From the NCBI GenBank assembly GCA_034231615.1, contig CM067304.1, positions 21,386,589-21,450,588 on the forward strand: a stretch of 64,000 nt of DNA, written 5' to 3'. Numbering within the stretch: position 1 is the stretch's first letter; each line of letters opens with the position of its first letter. Below the pieces are notes generated by a model that saw nothing but the letters and a program-made list of their open reading frames with translations, was not told where the DNA came from and ran no database searches. Position numbers and translations under genes: made by a program. Below, in pieces: positions 44,215 to 54,638 of the stretch. This DNA comes from Meghimatium bilineatum (lineage: Eukaryota > Mollusca > Gastropoda > Stylommatophora > Philomycidae).

Positions 44215-44510
44215 TGATTGTGATTCACCTTGTGCCTAATTCATGTCCTTGACCTCTGGACAACAATGTTGATACAAATGTCCAATGATGGAGCCTTCAG
44301 ATCACAGCTTTATTTTAAATAATAGAGTTTTGAAAATTGTGTCATTTTAATGAAGAATGAATGAAAAACAATAGGAAAAACAAAAAGCAAAAAGGTGTTT
44401 CAAGGCAGTCCAAAAAAAAAAATAGGCAGTACTGATATATGGAAGTCAGAAAGCTCTTCATTGATTGATTCTCAAATTCCTGCAATAATAGAGAAATAGA
44501 GAAAAAAAAT
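44215..44510 (+). other. Probable 3' untranslated region of the receptor gene
   Basis: AT-rich sequence following the stop, with TTATTTTAAATAATAGAG near 44310 but no perfect AATAAA. From about 44415 it contains a diverged first monomer of the satellite that follows. Confidence 0.45.
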
Positions 44511-45790
44511 AGAGACAGTACTGACATATGGGGAGTAAGAAGAGTTCTTCATTGTTACATAGAGACAGTACTGACACATGGGGAGTAAGAAGAGTTCTTC
44601 ATTGTTACATAGAGACAGTACTGACATATGGGGAGTAAGAAGAGTTCTTCATTGTTACATAGAGACAGTACTGACATATGGAAGTGAGAGAGTTCTTCAT
44701 TGTTACATAGAGACAGTACTGACACATGGGGAGTAAGAAGAGTTCTTCATTGTTACATAGAGACAGTACTGACACATGGGGAGTAAGAAGAGTTCTTCAT
44801 TGTTACATAGAGACAGTACTGACATATGGAAGTGAGAGAGTTCTTCATTGTTACATAGAGACAGTACTGACACATGGGGAGTAAGAAGAGTTCTTCATTG
44901 TTACATAGAGACAGTACTGACATATGGGGAGTAAGAAGAGTTCTTCATTGTTACATAGAGACAGTACTGACACATGGGGAGTAAGAAGAGTTCTTCATTG
45001 TTACATAGAGACAGTACTGACATATGGAAGTGAGAGAGTTCTTCATTGTTACATAGAGACAGTACTGACACATGGGGAGTAAGAAGAGTTCTTCATTGTT
45101 ACATAGAGACAGTACTGACACATGGGGAGTAAGAAGAGTTCTTCATTGTTACATAGAGACAGTACTGACATATGGAAGTGAGAGAGTTCTTCATTGTTAC
45201 ATAGAGACAGTACTGACACATGGGGAGTAAGAAGAGTTCTTCATTGTTACATAGAGACAGTACTGACATATGGGGAGTAAGAAGAGTTCTTCATTGTTAC
45301 ATAGAGACAGTACTGACACATGGGGAGTAAGAAGAGTTCTTCATTGTTACATAGAGACAGTACTGACATATGGAAGTGAGAGAGTTCTTCATTGTTACAT
45401 AGAGACAGTACTGACACATGGGGAGTAAGAAGAGTTCTTCATTGTTACATAGAGACAGTACTGACACATGGGGAGTAAGAAGAGTTCTTCATTGTTACAT
45501 AGAGACAGTACTGACATATGGAAGTAAGAAGAGTTCTTCATTGTTACATAGAGACAGTACTGACACATGGGGAGTAAGAAGAGTTCTTCATTGTTACATA
45601 GAGACAGTACTGACACATGGGGAGTAAGAAGAGTTCTTCATTGTTACATAGAGACAGTACTGACATATGGAAGTAAGAAGAGTTCTTCATTGTTACATAG
45701 AGACAGTACTGACATATGGAAGTAAGAAGAGTTCTTCATTGTTACATAGAGACAGTACTGACATATGGAAGTGAGAGAGTTCTTCATTAA
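44511..45790. repeat. 50-bp satellite with 346-bp higher-order repeat
   Basis: Twenty-six monomers of AGAGACAGTACTGACACATG plus GGGAGTAAGAAGAGTTCTTC plus ATTGTTACAT. Variants: X (CACATGGGGAG, 50 bp), Y (CATATGGGGAG, 50 bp), Z (CATATGGAAGTGAGAGAG, 48 bp) and W (CATATGGAAGTAAGAAG, 49 bp). The order is Y X Y Z, X X Z X Y X Z, X X Z X Y X Z, X X W, X X W W Z. The seven-monomer block X X Z X Y X Z is 346 bp and occurs twice in a row (44709-45054 and 45055-45400). Confidence 0.97.
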
Positions 45791-45794
45791 CATA

Positions 45795-46205
45795 GAAAGG
45801 GAAGCAAAGAATAGCAACGTTACCCGCCATGTATTTGATAAGAGGCGACCTAATGATTTTGGGGTGGAATTGGCTGTCACATCTCATAGAGTGATCCAGA
45901 GGCATGCTAAAGTCAGATTTGTCAGACCAAAAGTTGCGAGTATCACTGCTAAGCTGTAAACCATGACACAACATATTCCGTTCTCTGGGTTACATCCTGC
46001 TAATCCCCGCCGAAGACGGATGTGTCGGGCCATTGGCGCAAATAAAACGGCGACACAACGCATTTCCATTCTCTGGACTGCATCCTGCTGGAGATCTAGT
46101 AGTACTGCTCCAGGAGAGATCCAACAGGAGTTTGAGAATGAACGCTGAAGAAGAAGAATCCTGCTAATCTGCAGGAACTTGAGAACCAATCTGACAAATG
46201 ACTAA
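45795..46205 (+). mobile_element. SINE1 split by a SINE2
   Basis: SINE1 runs from AGGGAAGCAAAGAATAGCAA through GAATTGGCTGTCACATCTC to CATCCTGCTAATC. It is broken by SINE2 at 46006-46157 and resumes with CTGCTAATCTGCAGGAACTT. Confidence 0.92.
46006..46157 (+). mobile_element. SINE2, complete, with 12-bp target-site duplication
   Basis: ATCCTGCTAATC flanks both ends (45994-46005 and 46158-46169), giving 152 bp. It starts CCCGCCGAAGACGGATGTGT and ends GAACGCTGAAGAAGA. Nested inside SINE1, it shows that SINE2 was active after this SINE1 copy. Confidence 0.96.
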
Positions 46206-46242
46206 TAAAATAACAGTTTACAAAACAGAATGAATTGACCAA

Positions 46243-46508
46243 ACTGTCTTCTGCATTTGTTCTCATAATTATTCTTGCTGAATGTAGTTCAAAGAATGAA
46301 ATGCACTGTGTCATGGTTAACAGCTTGGCTGTGATATCTGCCAATTTTGGTCTGACACATTCAACTTCAGCATGGCTTCTTTGTTACTTAAACTCTATGG
46401 GATGAAACAGCCACATCCACTACAAAAACCTCCTTTGTCACCTCATATGACATGCGTGGCAGATAACATTGCTATTCTTTGCTGTTGTTTTAGGCTCCGG
46501 CAACATGA
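46243..46508 (-). mobile_element. SINE1 copy
   Basis: Reverse orientation: TGAATGTAGTTCAAAGAATG, GACACATTCAACTTCAGCAT, ACCTCATATGACATGCGTGG, TTAGGCTCCGGCAACATG. Confidence 0.8.
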
Positions 46509-46954
46509 CGAAGTATTGTACTTTGAAGTACAATATTTTTTTTATCTGCTCAATATTGAGCTAGCATGAGTAGAACTACTCAGCAGCAATTAGATATTGA
46601 CAACAACAACATCTGGTCAGCAATAGAGTTGGTTAGTGTGTCTGTCTCACAAACACAATTGGTCAATTTTATCATAGTTTGATTGTTAATGGCCCATATT
46701 GTAACTGCAGATGTTATTAGATGTATTAGTGGTGCCTAGCAAAATTTAATGTAGAACCGCTAGTTGAATAGCTGTACAGAATATGAAAGTAAATATTGTG
46801 AATAAGTATTCAATATACCTACCACTAATAACAAGGTAATAGAAGAAATTATAATAAAAAGGAGGAAAATGATTGATATTTTGATCTAAGATCTTTGTCA
46901 GAGTAACATATACAGTAAAATCTCATTATGAAGCGTGGTCTGGACTAATGAAAT

Positions 46955-47060
46955 ATTTATGTAAAGGCATGAATAGTTCAGTAGTTTGCCATTGCTTTCT
47001 GAATGGTCTGGCTGCACAATTGCCTGTGAAGGGATTTGAACTGGGTACAGTAGCTGTAAT
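46955..47060 (-). mobile_element. tRNA-derived SINE fragment
   Basis: TTTCTGAATGGTCTGGCTGC, ACAATTGCCTGTGAAGGGAT and TTGAACTGGGTACAGTAGCT match, in the same orientation, the SINE at 21980-22112. Confidence 0.65.
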
Positions 47061-49190
47061 ATTTTGATTCTGCTGTAATAATAAATAGAAAGGAAAGACA
47101 AAATTATGCAGAAATTTTTTTTCAAAAGTTTAAAATATATGTAGTTCATGAAACAACCGAGTAAAGGGCATGGAACATCAATTGTTTCTGTCCTTATTAT
47201 TATTCTAATTTTTTTCTGTTCTGTTTTTACTATTCTGTTAGTACTAGTAGGTTTGTGTAACAGTTACTTATTTACAATATTTAGTTTTGTATGTTTGTTA
47301 CTGTAGCCCACACTTTATTGTTCGATCATCTTTGACTTTCTGGTAATTCTTCTATACAGAAAATGCTTCAATTATTTTGATTAAAATGTAAGATGATAAT
47401 ATAATTTGTACATCCATCTGTGATTAATTTCATAAAAGCTGATATCCATTTTTGAATGTTAATTCTATTTGAAAGATGATATTTTATTTGTGGTCTAATT
47501 TATGTTTTTGAATCCATCATTTGAAGTGTATTCATGGTGTTTCTGTATTTGAGATATTTATTCAACTTCACATAGCTTTGTGCATTCACCATTGTATATA
47601 ACGTAAAGTAAATTATATAACGATTTATAAATAGGTTCAGATGGCGGTAGTATTTCGTTTGTAAATAGTGATTATTAAAAACAGCTTACACTCCAGGCAT
47701 CCCATGGGAGTTCCACATGCAGTTTTGAAGATCATGCAAAATCTTGATTAGAAATGATCATGGTGGCATATGGGACATTTCAATAGGTGCTCCATTGAAG
47801 CAGCCATTCAGGAGTATTCAGACTCAGTCCTAGTCAGATGATTATCCTGTCTTCCCCATTTCTGACATTTTTTGTATGTGTGCCTCCAGTATTGATCTCT
47901 TTACTTCCTTAATAGATTGGCTGTATCTTTTCTCAGTCGTTGTTCATCCACCATATAATGATGATGACCATTTTTTAATATTAGTTTTTGAAATTCAGTT
48001 AGAGTTATGTTCTTGACTATGAATTTTTAAGATGGCTAATAAGCCCTATTCTGCCTGCAAATGTCCTTGGACAGATTGGGCATGGGATGACCACTGTAGA
48101 TGGTTTTTGGTCTACCCTTGACTTTCTAGCTACTCACTACTTTTGAGTTGCTGCATTTCTCCTCTTTTCACAAGATGCTGGGCCTTTTTGGGTGTATACT
48201 TTCCATACAATACATTTGCTTTCTGACTTTAAAAAAAATAGAGCCTCAATTTTCAGTTTTTTAAGACTGGGTTTCATAGGTAGGGTAGCAGGGTGCACTT
48301 TTCACATTTTAGCATATTCTGACAACTAGACGTAATTATGAGAGACCAAACCGGTATCAGTGTATAGCTTATCCATTTATCTTACATTTGTTATTGACAA
48401 CATACAACTATGTGTAGGACAGTAGAATGAGAATTTCAGAACATATGTAGAAAAAAAACCATTTTGCCCCATTTTTGGGGGCAAGATGGCTCAGGAAAAA
48501 AGGTGAAACAAACCATTATAAAATCACCTCTGACACAGGTCTAGCACACAGGCAGTGTGTAAATGTGTGTTAAGAATAGATAGAATAAATAGATAGAGCT
48601 AGTTTTGTAACTATACACTGAAAACAACATTTCTAAAAAAAATAGTTTGCAAGTTCTGTTTTAAAGCTAATAATTCTTTTGTAAGGTTGGTTGATCATTA
48701 AAACCATATATATCAGTCTCTCCCAGCCTTAGATCAGCATCCATGACATCTGCATTTTTTCCATAACATTTTGAATGCACCATCTTTCCCCAAATTATAT
48801 GGTTAGCAACTGTAATAAAATGTCACAAAAAAAAGTATTTTGACAATGTAATGTGCTTAATAACTTAACAATACAATATATGTTTCAGTTTAAACATGTA
48901 AAAAAGCATGGCAGTAATGATAACAGTAGGCAAGGAGTAAAAAGTTGGAAAAAATAATAATTCAAGACCCATGAAAAACAAATTTACCTCATGGTTGGAA
49001 AATGACCTGTCCGTGAACTGTCAAATATCGTTGTGTCATAGAATGGATGTTTCCCACCAGACTTAGTCACGTGTCCTACCGAAAAAATCCATAGACTCGG
49101 ATAAAAACCGAAACGCCGTCTTGCCCCGCACGCATCTTACCCCTGGCTACCCTATATCTTTGTTGTGAATTTCAGACGTATTATTATTAT
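47061..49190. other. Intergenic, no gene seen
   Basis: About 2.1 kb of AT-rich sequence without recognisable exon, RNA gene or repeat. It could include an extended 3' end of the receptor transcript. Confidence 0.45.
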
Positions 49191-49194
49191 TTTT

Positions 49195-49500
49195 TGCATT
49201 CATTCTCAAACTTTACTAGATCTCCCTTTGATTTGTTCTCAAATTCCCACTAGATATTTCTTGATTCATTCTCAAACTCCCACTAGATCTCTCTTGATTC
49301 GTTTTCAAACTTTCACTAAATATCTCTTGATTAATTCTCATACTTCCACTGGATCTCTCTTGAACTCCCACCGGATCTCTCTTGATTCATTCTCAAATTC
49401 CCACTGGATCTCTCATGACTTTCAGAAGGATGTAGACCAGAAAATGGAAATGCATTGTTGATGTTTTATTTTCAACAATGGCTCTATGCCAACTGACTTT
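49195..49500 (-). mobile_element. SINE2 with internal ~34-bp expansion
   Basis: On the - strand the SINE2 3' half segment (AGAGATCCAGTGGGAGTTTG plus AGAATGAATCA) is repeated about seven times (49195-49420). The SINE2 body (ATGTTTTATTTTCAACAATG, GACTTTGAAGTTAGAC) lies upstream. Confidence 0.8.
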
Positions 49501-49989
49501 GAAGTTAGACATATTCACACACTGGTGGGTTTTCTGGGTATTCCCTTTTCTATTTCAAGCACATTCACAGACTTGAGTATTAAACATTTCTGCTCCTCCA
49601 AAGAAGACACACTGAATAGACCAAATCTATATCTTTATTTTAACTAACCAATTCTACATTTTTACTTTAACTGACCAATTCTGTTTTTCTGTACATATTG
49701 ATTGATATTTGTTGATTACAGTAACTGTAGATAGATGCCATCAAAATGTGTTCATACCATCAAAAGTGTTCATTATTTTTTTGTTGAATTGAAACTCAAA
49801 GATACCAGATGTGTTCATTCTGTACAAGTATTGCTTTGATATATATATATATATAATTGAATGTTAGCATTTGCTTTATACTAGATGATATATATTATAT
49901 ATGTATATCTTGTTAGCTAGTATGCATAGATTTAGACATTTCCCCTCGGGGTATGTAGAAATGGCTTGCTTGGTTTGAGCATGTAATGA

Positions 49990-50300
49990 GATGTTTTGTT
50001 TGTTTGTTTTGCATTCGCTCCATTGTAACCATCACTGATATCCGTGCGATTTCCGCCGGGAGCGTGATTACGTTGTGCCACCGTTATGCGCCTTGTATGC
50101 CTAGCACATCAGATTTCGGCATGCCTTGACAATTCGGATGGGCTACCCTTAGCCTGTGACAGCCTCTGTATCTGTCTCCAGCACGCGTAGTGGCGACTCT
50201 TCGCCCAGACGATTTTTGCTCTCGTCTGACTCGCACGAGGTGTTCCACTGTCTATGAACTTGCCTCGTGTAATTGGACGTGCTGTGCCTGTGCCCATTGG
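49990..50300 (-). mobile_element. GC-rich SINE-like element related to SINE2
   Basis: On the - strand: CCGAAATCTGATGTGCTAGG, GGCGCATAACGGTGGCACAA and GGAGCGAATGCAAAACAAAC, with an AAAC-rich tail. These parallel the SINE2 core (GATGTG..AGGC, GGCGCAAATAAAACGGCGAC, GAGAACGAA) but differ in head and tail. Confidence 0.55.
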
Positions 50301-50700
50301 GTACTGAACCGTTTCTCATCCTTGAGCCTGGTTCCTTAAGGGGAAGAACTCAACAGAGGAGTTGGACCCTGGCTCTTTCGCCCTCTTAGCCGAGGTGTCA
50401 TTCCCCGACATCGTGTACCCCTTGTCCAAGTTCGAGTCTCACACCACGCGTTTGAGAGAAAGGCGTTCTCGAGCTGAGCGTCCTTGTCCCAATAGCGCCT
50501 GAGCCCATCAGGTACTGAACCCTTTCTCTCTTCAAGTGTATTTCCGGTGTAGGAAAACCTGACAGTAGAGTTGGGCCAGGACTACCATCGTTGTGCCTTC
50601 GGGTACAGAACTACCATCGGGTACAGAACTCCTTCTCTTCGCGAGCATATTTCCGGTTTAGGAAGGCTCGACATTAGAGTTGGATTATTTCTTCTTGCTT
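50301..50700. repeat. Degenerate repeat in GC-rich block
   Basis: Three imperfect copies of a segment with GGTACTGAACC, TTTCTC, TTTCCGG(T)TTAGGAA and CAGTAGAGTTGG-like parts (near 50298, 50510 and 50620). No coding match recognised. Probably a transposon part. Confidence 0.6.
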
Positions 50701-51939
50701 TACTAAACGCCAATGAATGGGTCTGGGTCTCTGCCTGTAAGGAATACAGGTAACTAGAAGCTCGACTCGAGCTGACGGAGCTTGTAGTTCCCCTTTCCTA
50801 GGGACTTTTCACTTTCTATTTGCAGTTCACGCTGCCCTCTAGTGCTGTTCTGCCCTTTCATTGTTTCATTGTACTCGGTATGAAATCTATTTGTCTCTTG
50901 CCATGCATCTACCTTTACGTGCATTTTACATTGGCCGCCCCTCCAATGTTCGGACTGGACTGACTAGCTTCACTGTATGTCGACAGTGTCGCTATATGTG
51001 GTGATGCTGGTGGTATCGGAGATATTTTCTGTCTCTTGTGCAGTCAAATCTCTTTCCATCTGCTACCTCCACATTCTCGGACACAATCCCCAAATGATTT
51101 GGCCAGAATCAGCTCGAGCTGCTGTATTTCTGTTTCCAGGGTGCACCGCGTGGAGGTACATTTGGGATCTTGGTTATCTGCTAACCCTGGGTCCGCCTAG
51201 AGCAATGCGTTCCCTTTGCACCCCATGTAATGAGATGATTCCCATTCTAAAACTATTTTCCAGGGAACAATTATAAGAGTGCAGGAGGTGGTCAAAGGTC
51301 AAGCCCGTATGAAAGCCCTTCTCCTACTCTTGAAAATCAGGGCATGACCTTACCCCCCCCCCCCCCCCCCCCCCAATTATTATTTTTTTTAGAAAGAGGA
51401 ATTTGCAATAAAATTGGACACATGAGCTCGTTATTTTTTAAGGTAAACATCCCCTGTTTCTGAGGAGTATCTACGACCTTGCCAAAGATAATCTTAGATT
51501 GACATGATGAGAAATGGTTGGGCATGATAATACTATATTCATCAAAGTGACTAAGGTTAGAGGTGTTTTATGAGATTTTGATGCTGATGTTGCTTATCTA
51601 ATTCGAACCCCTGACATTTTGGTAGTTGCAATATGCTGTGTATGTCTAGTTCATCTCTAGTTCACGCACACACTACTCTGCAGAAGTCTTCTGGTATGCT
51701 CAACCATAACAGAAGCGGAAAATTTTATTGAGTGACAGCTTTGAAAATTGAAGGCAAGTGCCAACCTTCACATTTATTCACTGATGTTTGTTGTTGCTAA
51801 GTTGCATTTTCCAATGAATTTTGATTGTCACAATAGTAGTTCAATGTCCCTGTATGACCCTGTGCGCATACTTTACGGATTTTAACTAGTACGTGTAAGG
51901 ATTTTATGTATTGATACAAAACCGGGCCCTCCAAAATGT
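50701..51939. other. Intergenic, no gene seen
   Basis: Includes a ~22-nt poly-C tract at 51353-51374. No exon recognised. Confidence 0.45.
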
Positions 51940-52165
51940 CCCAATTTTAAAAAAAAAGGCCATTTGGTGTTAAATTTCTTTAGTAATTATTACTAATGTG
52001 GACATTTTTATCTCACACTCATATTGAGGGGCAAAAAAAATATGAATGACAATTAGTGGGTTTAAAAAAAATTTGGTGATACAGACATTTCTATTGAAAT
52101 ACAGAAATAAATTGTTGAACATAGTAATTTATGAAAAAATAAGTTGACAGCTATGGATTAGAGAG
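51940..52165 (+). repeat. Interspersed repeat R4, copy 2
   Basis: GGCCATTTGGTGTTAAAT, TTAGTAATTATTACTAATG and AAAAATAAGTTGACAGCTAT as at 14134-14345. Confidence 0.75.
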
Positions 52166-52251
52166 TAGATTGTAAGCATACAATTAGACTTATCAGAATA
52201 GATTGTTAGCATACAATTAGACTTATCAGAATAGATTGTTAGCATATGTTT
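52159..52251. repeat. 33-bp tandem repeat, three copies
   Basis: Unit AGAATAGATTGTTAGCATAC plus AATTAGACTTATC. Confidence 0.9.
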
Positions 52252-52285
52252 AATTTTCTATAATCGTGTGTCAAATTATTTGCGT

Positions 52286-52414
52286 TACCTGCGCCTTTTG
52301 GGCTGGACAAATCCATATCATGGCTTTTAGGTCACTGTGATCCTGTATGGGACAGACAACTCCACGCCATAGCTCCTTTAGTCGCCTCTTACAGTAAATA
52401 GTTGCTATTCTTTG
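52286..52414 (-). mobile_element. SINE1 5'-half fragment
   Basis: GCGCCTTTTGGGCTGGACAA, CATGGCTTTTAGGTCACTGT, CTCCTTTAGTCGCCTCTTAC and GTTGCTATTCTTTGCTTC in reverse orientation. Confidence 0.75.
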
Positions 52415-52889
52415 CTTCAAATATTTCTATATATAAAAAGTGTGAATATTGCATTTTTCCCATCAGGGAGGTTTCAGGTAGGAGGTACTAGTGGCTGTGT
52501 ATTAAGGCTCTTGCTGTTGCCAAGTTTTGTCCAGGATGAGAGGTTTAATTAACATGACCAAAAGAATCTAGTTCTTACCAGGAGTTGCATCTTGGACCTC
52601 ATGGAAGTAGATCAATGCTTTAACCTCTTGGTCATGCGGCAAGCTATTATTTTTAGATTATATATGTAAATATGTAAGTTTGTGGACACCTTCTACCAGA
52701 TTTTTATATTCTTTGGACAAATTTTATTTCTAAAATAATTTTGTGTATTCAGCAAAAGATTTGTCAATGTTTTATTTGTGTAAAACGAATGATAAAATTG
52801 ATTGCTAACATTGCAAAGAATTATAATTTGGTGTTTTTATTGTTTCTTGCTTAGGTAAAGGTAGGCAAAACCATCGGCAGTAAGAAGAT
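52415..52889. other. Intergenic, no gene seen
   Basis: A tRNA-like stretch at about 52570-52640 (- strand, CATGACCAAGAGGTTAAAGC) may be the head of an old tRNA-SINE. Otherwise unassigned. Confidence 0.4.
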
Positions 52890-53105
52890 TTCTGTCCAGA
52901 ATTAATTAGGACTTCAGTCAGTACATTTTCGATTATTATCGTGACTTTCGTATGTGTGGTCACTATTGAAATACTTGAGAGCACATGTCAAAAATAGCCA
53001 AGGTCAACCAACGAAATGCACGGGAATAATTAAAATGGGCCATTCAAGTTATGTTTACATTGTCTATGCAAAGGCCTTATACACTGAAAACTGGTCATGA
53101 GGTAG
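52890..53105 (+). repeat. Interspersed repeat R3, copy 3
   Basis: CTGTCCAGAATTAATTAGGA, GTCAAAAATAGCCAAGG and GCCTTATACACTGAAAACTG, as at 8415-8615. Confidence 0.75.
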
Positions 53106-53679
53106 GTCCCATGGCACAACCTGCTACCGGGAATGAAAACTCTTCATGCACTAAGCAATTATTAGGGGGGGGGGTGGTCATTTCCCTTCCTTGCTGTGTT
53201 TACATTCCCTAACTCATGCATCAGGGTACCAATTTACAGCTTGGTCAACTGGAGGAACGGTTGTGATAGGTGAGAAATCATGACCCGGATCATAGTAATT
53301 ATCATCACGTGCTTGTACTAATTGTTGTAGGTGATCAGGGATCTCCACAACTCTATTTCCAGTATCTTTTATCAGAATCATTGTCGACTTTTTACCATGC
53401 CACAATGTTGGAGTATACTCATGCTGTCTGTTGCCCTCGATCTCTCTTGCCTTGTGTTTGTTCAACAAGCTCACTATTAACTACTCTACAGCACTTAGCC
53501 CTAGTTTCGATTTTTTTTCTTTTTTTTTCTCTTGTGGGGTTTCTTCTAGAAGACATAATTATTGCGTTTAAGATATGAGAAAGATATTTGATATACATTG
53601 GAACCCCTCTATAGCACATTCTTTTGTAACATATTTTCCAATATAACAATTCTCAAAATCTCCAATTATATTTAGTCTA
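53106..53679. other. Intergenic, no gene seen
   Basis: Short frames on both strands at 53214-53649 show no family resemblance. TTGGAACCCCTCTATAGC near 53600 resembles the terminus of the pogo-like MITE that follows. Confidence 0.45.
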
Positions 53680-53853
53680 CAGTGGAATCCCTTTATAACT
53701 TAGTCCGGACCAACAAAATATGCGTATAATACCGGTAACAGAAATTGTTATATACAGTACAAACAATAAAGAATAATTATAATTGGGGACTTTGAAAAAT
53801 GTTGTTACAGGGAAATTTGTTATAAAAGTATACGTTATAGAGGAATTCTACTA
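53680..53853. mobile_element. Pogo/Tigger-like MITE
   Basis: Left end CAGTGGAATCCCTTTATAAC and right end GTTATAGAGGAATTCTACTA are imperfect inverted repeats. TA is found on each side (53678-53679 and 53854-53855). The CAGT-GAA-CC-CT-TATAAC terminus is typical of pogo-group elements. Confidence 0.75.
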
Positions 53854-53933
53854 TATATTGTTTGTACTGCATATAGCGAATTTCTATTATTACATACATA
53901 TTTTTTGTTCAGACCATGTTGTTATAGACAATC

Positions 53934-54215
53934 AGTAGTATAACCGGAGTCACCCCCCCCTTGTCTCAACATCCCTGAACTAATCTGAGCGCCCCAGCCC
54001 CTCGAAAAAGCATGGGGTCCCAAAACTATGCTTTTTTTTACCCCTTGGTACAACAAAATACCAAAAATGGTGAGCCAAGAGGGTGGGATTGGCTGACCCC
54101 CGGTTATTGAATGCAGGAAACGGGCCAAAAAAAGTAGATTGTTCCAGGCGCTCAGATTGTTCCAGGGCTGGTGAGCCTAGGGGTGTAGTATCCTGCTGAC
54201 TCTGGTTATACTACT
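53934..54215. mobile_element. 282-bp MITE with two inverted-repeat pairs
   Basis: Termini AGTAGTATAACCGGAGTCA (53934-53952) and TGACTCTGGTTATACTACT (54197-54215) are inverted repeats with one mismatch. A second, inner pair is perfect: AATCTGAGCGCC (53982-53993) and GGCGCTCAGATT (54147-54158). No coding sequence. It lies directly to the left of the Polinton. Confidence 0.85.
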
Positions 54216-54256
54216 TGCATTACATGGATACCAATTAGCACACACACACGCACACA

Positions 54257-54283
54257 CCCCCAGCGGGGGCCCCTCGCGAAGGG
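54257..54283. other. GC-rich double hairpin near the left end of the Polinton
   Basis: CCCCCAGCGGGGG (54257-54269) is a 5-bp stem with a 3-nt loop. It is followed directly by CCCCTCGCGAAGGG (54270-54283), which is centred on the palindrome TCGCGA. It may be part of the terminal repeat or a terminator of the element. Confidence 0.6.
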
Positions 54284-54302
54284 CGCTCCTTATTAGAGAG
54301 AC

Positions 54303-54605
54303 GTGTATACCAGTAGATATATCTTCATGGCTCTAGGAAAGAATCGCTGTGCGTGGCTAGTGCTAGGATCGACTGAGACCTGTGGAAAGCCGTGCCGGGG
54401 TGCGTACTGCGGGATTCACAATAATAGGTTGCGGAAAGGCGGCGGTACGACGCCGTGCCGAGAATGCGGAGTGGGCGTCAGAAACAAACATAGTCTTTGT
54501 GTAGGATGTGGGTATCATAACATAATCACTAGAATAAGCATGACACGTTCAAGAGCCTTTTCAAAGGAGTTTAAACGCCTAGCGTGGATTGAAATTACTT
54601 GTTAG
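54303..54605 (+). CDS. Small Cys-rich (zinc-binding type) Polinton protein
   Basis: About 90-100 residues. An ATG at 54327 gives a start MALGKNRCAW that looks more natural than the upstream one at 54303. The body has CAWLVLGSTETCGKPC, YCGIHNNRLRKGGG, CRECGVGVRNKHSLCVGCG: eight or more cysteines in CxxC-type pairs and a His, which suggests two zinc-binding knuckles. The frame is intact, one of few in the element. Similar short Cys-rich proteins are found next to the polymerase gene in invertebrate Polintons. Function unknown; binding to nucleic acid is a guess. Confidence 0.6.
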   Translation: MYTSRYIFMALGKNRCAWLVLGSTETCGKPCRGAYCGIHNNRLRKGGGTTPCRECGVGVRNKHSLCVGCGYHNIITRISMTRSRAFSKEFKRLAWIEITC

Positions 54606-54638
54606 AGAAATGTGAATCACTAGGTATAAGGTTGCAAC

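Noticed and set aside
44511-45790. CRISPR-like array
   Set aside because: Repeats are directly adjacent with no unique spacers, in eukaryotic DNA; it is a satellite.
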